A DNA stretch of 64,000 nt, from the NCBI GenBank assembly GCA_039707465.1, contig CM077645.1:144453503-144517502 (forward strand). Direction: 5' to 3'. Source of the DNA: Rhabdophis nuchalis (Eukaryota > Chordata > Lepidosauria > Squamata > Natricidae). Below the pieces are notes generated by a model. That model had not been told where the DNA came from, made no database searches, and was given only the letters and a program-made list of their open reading frames with translations. The translations under genes were made by a program, and so were the position numbers. How positions within the stretch are numbered: position 1 is the stretch's first letter; each line of letters begins with the position of its first letter. This document shows positions 43,755-55,088 of this stretch, one piece after another.

Positions 43755-44245
43755 GAATGATTTTGGTCGCCAAGATGTAGAAAAGACATGGAGACTCTGG
43801 AAAGAGTGCAGAGAAGAGCAACCAAGATGATTAGGGGACTGGAGGCTAAAACATATGACGAACGGTTGTAGGAACTGGGTATATCTAATTTAATGAAAAG
43901 AAGGATGAGGGGAGACATGATAGCAGTGTTCCGATATCTCAGAGGGTGCCATAAAGAAGAGGGAGTCAAACTATTCTCCAAGGCACCTGGAGGCAGGACA
44001 AGAAGCAATGGGTGGAAACTAATCAAGGAGAGAAGCAACTTAGAACTAAGGAGAAATTTCCTGACAGTTAGAACAATTAACCAGTGGAACAGCTTGCCTC
44101 CAGAAGTTGTGAATGCCCCAACCCTGGAAGTCTTTAAGAAGATGTTGGATAGCCATTTGTCTGAAATGGTATAAGGTTCCTGCCTACGCAGGGAGTTGGA
44201 CTAGAAGACCTACAAGGTCCCTTCCAACTCTGCTATTGTATTATT
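43755..44245 (+). pseudogene. CR1 LINE ORF2 C-terminus and 3' UTR
   Basis: Encodes, with stops, the CR1 C-terminus. 43893-44174 reads 'MIAVFRYLRGCHKEEG', then 'SNLELRRNFLTVRTINQWNS' and 'LPPEVVNAPTLEVFKKMLD'. The 3' UTR 'ggactagaagacctacaagg' and an ATT-type tail follow. The TAG in 'cggttgtagg' (43868-43870) breaks the upstream frame. The best preserved CR1 tail in the window. Confidence 0.93.
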
Positions 44246-44579
44246 GTATTACTGCGCATCAGAGAAAGCAGACAGACCAAATCACAGATATCCTAACTCA
44301 AAGAGACCAATCTTACATAAAACTGATTAACATAGGGTTTGAAACTATGAACTTCCAAATATAGCTACATTTCAACTTCCTTAACAAGTAGCAAGGTTGG
44401 CTGGGCCAGTGAAAGTCAAGTAACATCTGTTTTTTTATATAGGATCTCCAGCAGCCTGTACAGGACTCTGGAGTCCTTGATGCTTTCTGAGCTTGCTTAT
44501 TTGCTTGTAGGTATTTCATTACCAGTACTAGTGAGTGTGGGCTTTTCACCCTGTTTATTAATATTTTTAATGTAGTAAG
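44246..44579. other. Unassigned sequence
   Basis: No gene or repeat family recognised. Confidence 0.5.
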
Positions 44580-44588
44580 AAAAATGTT

Positions 44589-45104
44589 TATCAAAAAGAT
44601 TATATAAAAACGGGGTGTGGTTCAAGTGGTTGATGCCAGAGGGAATGTTAGTGTTCTGGAAGGGGGGAGAGTAAGAATTAAAACAATTGCAGAGGCGGAA
44701 GCCTTTCTTAAAAAACATTCCCCAATCCTGGAGGATGAAAATGGGGGAGCAGAGGGGGCCACGGCTCCGCCCACTGGAGGTCAGGGAGAGGAAGATACAA
44801 TTGCTAAAAGACTTAGATCTCACAAATGACTTTTTTCTATATAGTGTAACCGCTATTTGGATGTTTATAGAATTAATGATTGATTGCATGAATATAAACT
44901 GTTATATTTGTATCTCTTTCCACTTTGTAGGGAAATGAAAAATGATTTGTATTATCTTATCTTTTTTTTTTTTTTGTAAGAAGCCTCGGAGGGGGCCGAC
45001 ATCTCCGACATAGATGTCCTCAAAATATCTTTGTAATAATACCTTATACCCTTTTCCTATTTGTTAATTTTTTTTTGTAAAAACCAATAAAACTTTAAAA
45101 AAAA
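44589..45104 (+). mobile_element. Poly(A)-tailed retroposon, probably an L1-like 3' end
   Basis: Ends 'ccaataaaactttaaaaaaaa' with AATAAA just before the tail. It is bounded by a likely 9-bp duplication AAAAATGTT (44580-44588, 45100-45108). It contains a 70-codon open frame (44617-44829: 'VQVVDARGNVSVLEGGRV...', ending 'KRLRSHK'), which I do not recognise. It may be the last codons of a LINE ORF2. Family assignment is tentative. Confidence 0.55.
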
Positions 45105-45195
45105 TGTTGGTGGGGCTGTGGTTTCTCTAAGGAGCAAACTTTACACTCAATGGTACTGAAGATGTTATCTAGTCGGGTAATCTAAGGTTCACAAG

Positions 45196-45425
45196 CAATG
45201 AGTTGTGCTAGTAGTTAAAGCATCAGGCCAGAAACCAAGAGACCTTGAGTTCAAGTCCTGGCTTAGCTATGAAAGCCACCTAAGTGACTCTGGGTCAGTA
45301 ACTATCAGTGCAGCCTACCTCACAGGGTTGATGTTGTTGTGGAAAAAATTGGAACCGGAAGGTGTGTTGAATATGTTCCTCTGTCTTGAGTTATTTGCAA
45401 AAATAATAAAGGTAGGATATTTAAA
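45196..45425 (+). mobile_element. tRNA-derived SINE with LINE-like tail
   Basis: A-box-like 'gtgctagtagttaaagcatc' (45206-45225), B-box-like 'gagttcaagtcctgg' (45247-45261), then 'aagtgactctgggtcagta', 'cctacctcacagggttgatg' and the tail 'ataataaaggtaggatattt'. The order is typical of a reptile tRNA SINE. Non-coding. Confidence 0.8.
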
Positions 45426-46779
45426 ACTTTGGTAAAAATTTGGAATTTGAAATAGCTAGCCAATTAATACAATTACAGCTAATTATGAGGACAATTACAC
45501 TAGCAAAATTAATCTCAGCCGATTTGGACCATAGACTGAGAGGGAATGGGAGAAGGAGTGGAGGCGTGTCTGAAATATTTCCTCTCAGTATATGGACCAA
45601 TCAGGATTGAGGATAACCCGTTGGTAACACCTCCTGCTCTTCATCATCAAGAAATAAAGAAAGAAAGAAGTAAGCCCAGAGAGCACTAAGGTTTTCACAG
45701 TTCGAAACTGAGCCTCCTCTTACTGTAAGATACATTGGGCTAGAGTGAGGGAGTCCCTCAAAGTCCCCCCAATGAGCTTTCATCCAGATACTGTAGATAT
45801 CTCTAACATATACAGCTTGCATTTCCTTCAAGATTGAACATCTGGGCTTAATATGGAAAGGGCTTCTCTGTTTAAAAAAAAGAAGTCCAGTTGTGGACAC
45901 ACCTTAGAGATGAGTTTTGATGTGCACAAGAGAACAAGCTACTTAAAACGATGGTCCCAGAGCCTTCTGTAGCTAGCATTGTCTTGAGAGTAGGGAAATC
46001 ATAACACTGTTCAGACACTTACAGTTTCTGTTTTAGACATTTTTATTTCCTTTGGCTTTCTTTTTATTTTAAGAGCAGGAAGCCTCAATAGATGGGGCAA
46101 GATGATTCGATTCTTAGAACATAAATATACACCACTTTATTTAATTCTTAGAAGTAGACATTGCACCACTACCGGTGTTCTTGGAGTTCAGAGTATAATA
46201 TAAGACACATTTCCCTGAAAACACTAGCTTAGAGTCATTAACACATTTTCCTTAGAGACAAAATAAAGTGCAGCAGGCATTCCAAGTCTACGTGCAATTA
46301 CCAATCTGAATTGCACAAAATATTCTCTTTATGTTGGAACACTCTTAAAGTGACTGTTTTGCAGTGTTATAACCAGATTGTGGTTAGCATCTGATTGCAC
46401 CTTACTATAAAGGCAAAAATAATTTGGTATTGTATTCCAAAACCCAGAAAGTTGAGTTGTATCATTGTGTTAAGAAAGCCAACATATGGAATTCAAAGAT
46501 AGGAAGCAAATGGACCCGGTAGGCATGGGCATGAGAAGTAATTAAAACCTTTCCACAGTCAAATTCAATTTATTCAAAGAATTTAAGGCGTTGAAGGATT
46601 AAATGGACAAAAGCACAGAGATTATTGGGTACTGAGCTGATTGATATTAATTTAACGAGTTTAAACATTGGGGAGATGTTTCTTATTCTTCAACAACTCT
46701 GTTCCCCTTTTTGGGGTGAGATCCAGGTAGGATCAATAGGCAGACTAGGAAGGAAACTAGAAGGCTGTATAGGGATATC
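45426..46779. other. Unassigned sequence
   Basis: About 1.35 kb. 45601-45900 has a 99-codon minus-strand frame with no recognisable domain, which I do not call. Nothing else is recognised. Confidence 0.5.
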
Positions 46780-46787
46780 CCTTAGAC

Positions 46788-46860
46788 CAGCTTTGCTGGC
46801 TGGAGAAGTCTGGGAGCTGAAGTCCTTCAGACTTAAAGTTGCAAAGGTTGGGGACCCCTG
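46788..46860. mobile_element. Half of a palindromic hAT-like element with perfect 8-bp TSD
   Basis: The 73 bp from 'cagctttgctggctgg' to 'aaaggttggggacccctg' match one arm and the loop of a hairpin element like 51223-51357. It is flanked by a perfect 8-bp duplication CCTTAGAC (46780-46787, 46861-46868). The expected left arm is absent. Confidence 0.75.
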
Positions 46861-46868
46861 CCTTAGAC

Positions 46869-47525
46869 TATGTGTTCTTTATCATGGACAATTACTTTTT
46901 TTTATATCAGACCTGCATACTGTGTGGTAAAGCATGTAGTTCATTTAAGAAATTTCCCATTCTGCAATCACAGGTTCAAGCAAAGAACAACCATGAGTGC
47001 TTACCAAGCCACCTGATCCAGTAGATTGGGTTGGTGGAGAATTACATATTGCACAGAACTCTCCTTTATGGAAATGGATCATCAGAAAGTTGGCTAAAGT
47101 GTTTGACTTGAAAAAACCAATGAACACTGATAGGAAATGGTGTTGCTCGAGATGACAGTGTTTTGAGGAACAAATCAAAGCAAGGAGCTTGGGTTGATGC
47201 AATAGGCAGAAAAATGAAAGTATGATTTGCACCTTATAAGTAAAGTTACATTTCCTATTTTTACTAGATGGAAAAGAAGCTGCCTTTAAGAAATTACTAT
47301 GGCCTTTTTCTGCATCATTAGAATGTTTTTTCTGGGCAGACAGAGGGCTAGGTGGGAGCAATACATCACTGTGTAAGCAGTTTTTTTTTCTTATATGGAT
47401 GAATGGCATTCCCCAAAAAAGGAAGAAATTAAATACGTCATTGTTGACAATTCACTATGAACACTCACTGTAGCTAAAGATGAGAAGTACGCCTCATATT
47501 GTCTATGGAACTTTTAAATATCTTT
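46869..47525. other. Unassigned sequence
   Basis: The 154-codon minus-strand frame at 46945-47409 has no recognisable domain and no supporting features. Not called. Confidence 0.5.
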
Positions 47526-47527
47526 TA

Positions 47528-47778
47528 CCCTGTTTTCCAGAAAATAAGACAGTGTCTTATTTTCTTTTTACCCCTGAAATAAGCACTTGGCCTTATTTTT
47601 GGGAGGCCTTATATTTTTGAGGTGTAGGAGGCGGCAAGCGTGGACACCTTATGGCTGCTGCTGTGTTGCAATATTTTCAGGGAGGGTTTATTTTCAGGGG
47701 AGGGTTTATTTTAGCGCATGCACTCAAAAGCCGGATTGGGCTTATTATCTGAGAAAGTCTTATTTCAGGGAAACAGGG
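47528..47778. mobile_element. Tc1/mariner-like MITE, TA duplication
   Basis: Ends CCCTGTTTTCCAGAAAATAA and 'cttatttcagggaaacaggg', flanked by TA (47526-47527, 47779-47780). Same family and orientation as 20669-20910, with the shared 'ttatggctgctgctgtgttg' interior. Confidence 0.87.
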
Positions 47779-47780
47779 TA

Positions 47781-49235
47781 GCATTTGGCAATCCTAAATC
47801 CAAACATTTGATATTAACCTTGACAAATGACATCCCATTCCTACAGGGCAGTTCAAATGTATACGTGCCATTTTTTTTTGTAGTTGCAAAGAAACAAAAA
47901 CATTTTGTCAATATTAATTTATTGATATGAGCTAATAGCATCCGCTCTCTTTCATTTCCTTCCCTCTAACCTACTCAGTGTTGTTTTATTTTAACATCAA
48001 TTGATTTTGCAGGTTAAAAAGAAAACTGTTTATGTCAGGGTGTATTTTCAAAGATAAGTAAACGATTTAAAAAACTGTCTAATACAGACGGTGGTTTCAA
48101 TTAGCCAGTTTATTTTTCATAAACTGTATAAAAATATGCAGTATAAACAGCGTGTGTGTGCATGTCTGCGCGCACGCATGTGTGTGTGTGTAAAATTATT
48201 TTGTAATCTCCCAACAAAGCAAGACAAGCGGCAGAGAACATTTAGAAAACAAATGGGAGATTGAATGCTCCACTTATTGGAACTAGAACAAGGGAATAGC
48301 AGGTATTCAGCTTTTTGCTGACTTAATAAATGAACGGGATTTATTATATTTTATTTAGCACCATAAACACATGGCGTTCGTGCTCCCAAGTGGAAAGAGC
48401 GTCTGAGGGCCTCATTTACAGACTGAGAAGGACAAGTTAATCCCTTATCCTTGCTGCCAGTTTTAGCCACGCTTGCATTTTTCTTGGCACACGCTCAAAT
48501 GTAATGTTGGTGTCATGTGTTTAAATGCCGCTTCAGTCAATATAATTTCTGTCCAGGTCACCTGCAGCGTGAATCGAGGGACTGTTTGGTCTTATTACCA
48601 CCAAACAGTTACTTCAAACCAAAATCTACCAGCTGTCAAACTGCCAACAAAAGACTCTTGCCTGAGATGTTAAGCAGGAAGAGACCATATTCTTAGAAAA
48701 GCATCGTTCTCAGTAACTGATAAACCGCAACAGCTACTGGGTTCATATTACCGTGCACATTAAGCCACAAGAATAAGGTTTTTTTTTAAATATAGTGCAG
48801 TATTGGAAGTCATACTCCCCCCCTTCTCCTCCTCTTCCAACCCAGCCTCCATAAGGAAGGGAAGACCTATGTCCAGCAATAAACTCTTAAGCTCATATCC
48901 TCTTTTCCCCACCATTAATTATTCCAATAACATAAGATTTAAATTCTTTGATGCCTTCATCATTTATTACCATCATTGCTGATCTTTTAACAACCATACT
49001 GATAAATTTCTCGGGGAAGGCAAATAGAGGGCTAGAGTCCATGTCAAAGTAGCTGCAGCAAGATTCATAGACCCGCTGGTAATGGAGGGCACGGAAGTCA
49101 TTGTCATGATGGAATTTCTCATTGCAATACTAGGTATACTTCTGCATGCTAAACAGGAACACATGAACGCAGCAAATAAGAGCTGTGAAAGAAAACACCC
49201 TAGTATGCCAATAGCTCCCATGGTCCCTAAGATAA
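47781..49235. other. Unassigned; possible conserved non-coding block at about 48330-48670
   Basis: No repeat family is recognised. A TG/CG-alternating tract lies at 48150-48192. 48330-48670 has balanced, non-repetitive composition unlike its neighbours and could be a regulatory element, but nothing in the sequence proves it. The 66-codon frame at 48473-48673 is not supported as coding. Confidence 0.35.
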
Positions 49236-49440
49236 TTTAGGAGAAGAACAGAATAGAATTCTTTATTGGCCAAGTATGATTGGACGCACAAGAAATTTGT
49301 CTCCGGTACATAAGCTCTCAGTGTACATACATGCAACAAGCAATAAATCGTAATCATGATCATGAAATACTATCACCATAAATCATATCATACAAGACTT
49401 CGATAGTCATAAGATACTATATAAGCAATCAACGTACATC
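49236..49440 (-). mobile_element. CR1 3' tail
   Basis: 'gaatagaattctttattggc', 'ggacgcacaagaaatttgtc' and 'taagctctcagtgtacat' match 31625-31720. The AATAG array is reduced to about one unit. Confidence 0.8.
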
Positions 49441-50647
49441 ATAACAGGATCCTAAATAAATAATAATAACAAGTACAATGAGGTTAATCAAATGTAGTCT
49501 ATAAAGCCCATGATTACCAGTTTCAGCAATGTGATACGTTTAAGTTTTCATGTGATATTGAAGCAAATCACAAGCACAAGCTTATAGTTGTACAGTATGT
49601 ATTGCCATTATTAAGGAGGTATAATGTAAGGATATACATTGCACTCCCACTTATTCCATGAAATATTTGAATGGGTCATTCTGAAGTTCATTAATTGAAG
49701 TTAAAGAACGCAAATGGAGGGACTCTGACACTGAAAAAGGTTTTAACATACAATGGGGGATTTTCTTCAGGCCCAACTGAAGCGTTATTGGGCAATAGTG
49801 GGCACAGCAGAGAAGTTCTGATTCTCTGCCTCCATTCCATCTGCCCGGACCGACAGACCAAGCCAGCAATGCATCTCCATCAAGGTGCTGGGGCAGGGAA
49901 ATGAGAACTGTCAGAACTTGCTGAGAATGATTTTCATCATTCTTTGCAGGTAAAGTTGACCTGATTCACCTCAATTTGGACTGCAATATTGGGGCAGGTC
50001 ATAAGAAAGTAACCATGGTAACCACTTGTCAGGTTCATTCCTTTCAGCTTGTGGATCTGAAGGATGTATCCAGAGTGTGCGGAGAAATAAGGGCCATTAC
50101 TTGCTTATTCAACCCTTGCCCTTCCTGGCTAATTAAACCAGCTAGGTTGGGCTGGCACTATGGTTAAGTAAGGGATGTGATCAATGTATTCTCAAGCAAA
50201 GGATGTATTCCTATATGTCTTAAGGAGGCAATTATAAAGCCTTTAAAAAAAAAAAATCCTCCCTTACACTGGTCTAGTCAGATTCACAGGAGAAGCATTT
50301 CTAAAGATGCCCTATCAAATACGTGAGAAAGGGTCTCCACTGTGTGGCTTCCAGAAAGTACTTGGTTCCTACTCTCCCAGTTGTGAGGATGTTGGTAAAA
50401 ACAATTCTTTTCCACCGAGGTTTGAACAGTTAACTTGTTTATTTTAATGTTTGCTTTAGTCTGAATTCTAATTCTATTGGTACTGTTTTGTTCATATTTT
50501 GCATCTTCTGTATTTATGACAATGGTATTTAGCCATATTGATTAAATTCACTGCACTCCAAAACATGATTGTTTAAGTAAAATAACCAGGGATGTAGCAA
50601 TTATATTACTACATATATGAATGAATCATGAACAAACATAGGTTTCC
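49441..50647. other. Unassigned sequence
   Basis: About 1.2 kb without a recognised feature. Confidence 0.5.
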
Positions 50648-51053
50648 ATGATTCTGGTCACTACATTATTAAAATGATGTTGAAACTCTGGAAAGAGTGC
50701 AAAGAAGAGCAACAAAAACGATTAGGAGTCTGGAGGCTAAAACATACAAAGAACAGCTACAGGAATTGGGTATGTCAAGTCTAACAAAAAGAAGGACCAG
50801 GGGAGACACGATAGCAGTGTTGCAATATTTGAGGAGCTCCTACAAAGAAGAGAGCAATCAACCAGTAGAACAGAGAGAGCAAACAAGCAGTAGAACAATT
50901 TGTCTTCAGAAGTTGTTGTTGCTCCATTAATGGAGGCTTTCAAGACGCTGGACAATAATTTATCTGAAATGGTAAAGGGTCTTCTGTTTGAGCAGGGGGT
51001 TGGACTAGAAGACCTCCAAGGTCCCTTCCAACTCTATTATTCTATGTTCTAAG
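50648..51053 (+). mobile_element. CR1 LINE 3' end
   Basis: 'gaaactctggaaagagtgca', 'ggaggctaaaacatacaaag' and 'ggactagaagacctccaagg' follow the CR1 order, ending 'attattctatgttcta'. An internal deletion removes the segment between 'aggagctcctacaaagaaga' and 'cagtagaacaatttg'. Dead. Confidence 0.9.
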
Positions 51054-51222
51054 GTCCTTGCATGTGTAAGTCTCACATTCCATCTTTGCCGAAATTTCTG
51101 GTTTAAAAAAAAAATCAGATGTGAATAGCAACTTTTGTCAAAACTTTGGGGAAAATGCTGTTAGTTGAAGAAGCTAACTTTTTTCAGACTGAGCTTGACC
51201 CAGCTAGCATGATGTTATAATC

Positions 51223-51357
51223 CAGAGGTTCCCAAACTTGGCAACTTTAAGACTTGTGGACTTCAACTCCCAGAATTCTCCAGCCAGCTATGCTGGCTGG
51301 AAAATTCTGGGAGTTGAAGTCCACAAGTCTTAAAGTTGCCAAGTTTGGGAACCTCTG
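51223..51357. mobile_element. Near-perfect palindromic MITE (hairpin, 135 bp)
   Basis: Begins CAGAGGTTCCCAAACTTGGC and ends with its complement. The two arms of about 65 bp are almost perfectly complementary around the centre CCAGCCAGCTATGCTGGCTGG. CAG...CTG ends suggest hAT. The flanks TTATAATC and TTTAATCC match poorly, so the duplication is uncertain. Confidence 0.85.
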
Positions 51358-51455
51358 TTTAATCCATCCTGGTTGGAGAGTAGCACACTTGGGAAACTCA
51401 GGATTCTGAAAGAGATGCAAATATTCTGGCATGGTATGAAATAGTTTTTCGTGTA

Positions 51456-51485
51456 TATACATACATACATACATACATACATACA

Positions 51486-51514
<29 letters not shown>
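51456..51514. repeat. (ATAC)n microsatellite
   Basis: About fourteen ATAC units. The 'MYVCMYVC' frames on the minus strand are artefacts. Confidence 0.97.
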
Positions 51515-51516
<2 letters not shown>

Positions 51517-51956
51517 GATGTATATACATATATGAAAATTCCTTGAAAATTATATCTGTTGAACAATATGTGAAAAAGTAAACTGGAAAAATGAGTCTGA
51601 TTAAATGAATTAGGAAACTATTAAAAAACAAAGCTGCAACAGTCATGTTTTATTGTATCCAGAACCAATCTTCGCTTGAGCTGAGCAGTCATTGATTTTA
51701 AAGGTAAGCCTTATGATACATTTCCATGTTTATGTTAATCTCATCATTGTAAATGTATGTTTTCCTTTTTCTTCCCCCATTAGCAGCTAATTTTTAAATG
51801 TTCAAAATACTTTACAGGGAAATAGGTTTCTAATTCTATTGATCACGAAATAACTCAGAACATCTAAGCTACACTTTCACAAACTGAAACTCACCACTGT
51901 CAATATTGTCAAACCATGAGTTGTGATGGTAACTGAGGAGTTCCATATTGATGATA
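51515..51956. other. Unassigned sequence
   Basis: No gene or repeat family recognised. Confidence 0.5.
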
Positions 51957-52362
51957 TATTATTATTATTATTGTTATTAATCATCGCACAGTCAATCAGA
52001 TGTTCAGTCTGGGTTTGGCATTTTTGTCTACCTATTGAGTCTTTACCAAGAACCTGAGATAGGCAAATCTGAATGCTTGACGGTGTTACAGATATTGTCA
52101 CAAGATTGAAGCAGTTCCAAGTAAAGCCGCTTTGTGCAATTGACTGATGGCAAATTTATCAATGCCTAAGGTGTTCAAGTGATGGTCCAGTGTTTTGGGA
52201 CTGCACCCAAGGTGCCTATCACTATTGGTAGTACCCTTGCTTGCCTTTGCCATACTCGTTCTATTTCTATTTGTAGGTCTTTGTATTTTTTTAATCTTCT
52301 CCACTTCTTTCTCTTCTTTTCTGCTGTCTCCAGGCACTGCCACATCCACTATTCAGATTGTT
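51957..52362 (-). pseudogene. R4/Dong-like LINE 3' end, copy A
   Basis: On the minus strand it encodes, across frameshifts, 'DVAVPGDSRKEEKEVEKIK', a 'VLPIVIGTLGAV' block, then 'HKAALLGTASIL' and a stop. The order PGD-EEKE / P(I/V)VIG.LG / LLGTA.IL is the C-terminal end of a non-LTR retrotransposon ORF that I associate with R4/Dong-type elements. The 3' UTR ends in an AAT/AAC tail at 51957-51975. It is truncated 5' at about 52362, directly against the tail of copy B. Confidence 0.72.
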
Positions 52363-53450
52363 GTTGTTATACTTTATTCATTAAACATGAAAATCAGTCA
52401 ACTGAACATTCAACAATGCATCACAAATACCATTGACTGGTGCTAATGAGTGATAACAGGTTGCTGCCAGTGTCCTAGGTATCAACCAAGTACCTTCTTA
52501 AAATATATGATGTTCCAAGTAGTGTAGTTTTTTGCAGTTCTGCTGGTGTTATTGCAGGAAGCTACAATTTGGTGATAGATTGGCATACCAAGGCCGACAT
52601 GGCCAATTGGGCACCAGCAGTAAGAGTTTTGCCTCCTGTTTCAACATCTTCCGAACCACTCTCTGGATGAGAGGGAGGGGCGGAAACATGTACAGGAGAC
52701 CCTTGGGCCACTGGCACCTGAGAGCATCTACTCCTTCTGCCATGGGATCCACAAACCAAGAATAATACCTGGGTACCTGGTTGTTCTCCGCTGTCGCAAA
52801 CAGGTCCAGCACCGGCAACCCGAATCAAAGTGCCTCCTCGTCTTATAAAATTGTTGGACATGGTACCAAGTGGCCCGATGACAATGGGTATCACTGTTAC
52901 ATGTTTCATCCATAATCAGGTAGTTTCGATGGCTAGGTCGCGGTATTTCATGTTTTTTTTCCAGTTATTTTTCTTCAACTCTGGCATCTCCTGGTACTGC
53001 GGTATCAATAAATTGTACGTTTTGGCCCTCTACAACCATGATATCTGGTGTGTTGTATTCCAAATGGCAATCTGTCTGTATTCAAAAGTCCCACAAAATC
53101 TTCACCTTCTCATTTTCGGTAACTTTTTCAACTTTGTGCTCCCATGACCTTTTAAATACAGGTAAGTTGTATTTTTTACATAATGACCAGTGGACTAATT
53201 TAGCAACTCTGTCGTGTTATTAAATATTAAATGTGAAACAGTTTCGACTTTGTTGTTGCAAAGTCAGCAGTTTGGATTATCAGTGGATTTTTGTATCTTC
53301 GCTTTCATGGCATTAGTTTGTAGTGCTTGTTCCTGAGCAGCGAGTATTAAACCTTCTGTTTCTTTCTTGATGATTCCCATCTTAACCCATGTCCATGTCA
53401 AATTGTTATCACATTATTATGACATGATGATGATGATGTCAATTCTTGGA
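52363..53450 (-). pseudogene. R4/Dong-like LINE 3' end, copy B, interrupted
   Basis: Right to left it encodes decayed 'VVEGQ.V.LLIPQYQEMPELKK'-type text, 'MKYRDLAIETT', 'HVTVIPIVIGPLGTMSNNF' (up to about 52845), then DIRS-derived sequence, then 'AITPAELQKTTLLGTSYILR' and a stop (near 52560-52480), followed by a 3' UTR ending 'aataaagtataacaacaac'. The DIRS piece replaces the short linker that normally separates the two blocks. Dead. Confidence 0.72.
52565..52838 (-). pseudogene. Fragment of a diverged DIRS RT ORF (C-terminal region)
   Basis: Encodes 'PVLDLFATAENNQVPRYYSW', 'DALRCQWPKGLLYMFPPLPL' and 'LLLLVPNWPCRPWYANL'. These align with residues of the complete DIRS ORF at about 39300-39100 ('PAVDLFASAANTHLPRYF', 'ALMCRWPPGLLYAFPPLPLL', 'PYWPRRSWFADL'). 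Divergence at protein level is large, so it comes from another, older DIRS lineage. It lies in the same orientation inside the R4-like LINE. Confidence 0.85.
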
Positions 53451-53550
53451 AGGAAGTTTAAAACTGACTGATATTAATGTATTATTAAACTATGACCCTG
53501 GAAGGAAGTTTAAAACTGACCGATACTAATCTATTATTAAACTATGATCC
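53447..53550. repeat. Two tandem 52-bp units
   Basis: 'tggaaggaagtttaaaactg...aaactatgaccc' occurs at 53447-53498 and again at 53499-53550 with a few substitutions. Confidence 0.93.
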
Positions 53551-55042
53551 AACGTTTTGGACTGCATTAATTTATCAAGGACTTTGAATAAACTGTGTTT
53601 TGATGGTTGTGAAGAAAACACATACTATACTCCAAGAAAGTGTATATATATCAAATTACAAATCTTAATTCAATGAAATTTGCAACCCTTAGCCTTTGTT
53701 TCAATGGAGAATCAAGATAGGATAATAAGTTTCTTAATGGCCTAGGTTTATATTTAAAATCTGAATAATTTAGAGTTCTATATCAAAGGAAAAGTAAGGA
53801 AATACTTAACATTTTGAATTTTTTCTTAGTTTTTAAAATATACAGTATCTTTTCCTAAAGCTTGCTTAGGATTTTCCTTTTATGTACGTAATACTTTCTA
53901 TAAGGGCACTATAGATTGCATATGCAACATATGCAATTGTTATCAACCATAAGATTATTTTCAACACAATAAAAATAATAAAAAGATGGCACCTCAGGAG
54001 GATCCAAGAAACTTGATTTTGCTTTTTCCTTGGGCCATCCCTCCAAAAAACGTATGCGCCTGGTGTTGCAGAAACATATACTATTAAGTGATATTTAATA
54101 TCCGTGCTTACATGTGAAATACCTATTCTTGGTAATTGCTCTTACAAACTTATTTTAACTTTAATCAGTGTCTACTTACTAACACAACTTCAGAGACATA
54201 CTTTGAACTCAGAGAAGTTGCTAAATAGACTTTCAAAGAACTCTAATTGCTTTAATTTGATTTGAAGCCAAACTTTTTCTTTTGAGACAACTAGTTTTAA
54301 TTTTCCCAAAACACAAACAAGAGGAACAATTCTACTTCCATCCCAGTAATTTAATTTGAGGTAAAATTTCAGTTACTTTTTTGTTTTTTTAAAGTGTCGG
54401 GATCACGTATTGCTCTGCATTGAAGGAAAAATTCTGGTTTGTTGCAAAGAAAAAAAAAGTAATTATAAATCCTTATTTAAATGATATAAAAATGTTCTAC
54501 TTTGCCCTGAAAAAATACGTGCTTTGGGATTGTTTACGACTGATTCTTTCCCCCACCCCAAACCTCTAGCTTAAATAGTGAATGGCTGAGTTCTGAGTCT
54601 GAATAAACAGTGTGGGAGGTGACTGTTCTGTGAGGCCCATGTAAAGGATGCAATCATTCTTCTTTCTTAGTCTGTTTGGTATTAAATCAAGTGAAACCAG
54701 CTCAATTACTATACGCGACATTCATTCCACCACTGGAAGATCAACATGCAGCATATGCTTTCCAAAAGGAATGGAGAAAACACATATTCAGTCAGGAATT
54801 CTCCCAGCTTCTGCTGCTTAATTGTGTATAAAGTTCATTGACTTGCTGGTTACTGTCAGATGATCTTGCTAAAGCCTGTGGAAAAAAAATGTCAGGAATG
54901 CTGCGATCTGGGCAAAAACAAAGACCACAGACTGCTTTAAATGAAATAAAATTCAGCCTGCCACCCAGAGGAGAGAAGTCACCAAACCGAAGGATGTGGG
55001 ATCAACTCTGGTTTAACTTCACTCAAATATTCCCAAAGCATG

Positions 55043-55047
<5 letters not shown>
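53551..55047. other. Unassigned sequence
   Basis: About 1.5 kb of AT-rich DNA with no recognised feature. Confidence 0.5.

Positions 55048-55087
<40 letters not shown>
55048..55087. repeat. (CA)n microsatellite
   Basis: About twenty CA units. Confidence 0.97.

Positions 55088-55088
<1 letters not shown>

Noticed and set aside
45601..45900. A 99-codon minus-strand ORF
   Set aside because: No recognisable motif and no supporting context.
46945..47409. A 154-codon minus-strand ORF as a host gene
   Set aside because: No recognisable domain, no splice or promoter context, low-complexity Ser/Phe composition.
51456..51514. A CRISPR-like or satellite array
   Set aside because: Simple ATAC repeat without spacers; none of the tandem arrays in the window has a repeat-spacer structure, and the genome is eukaryotic.
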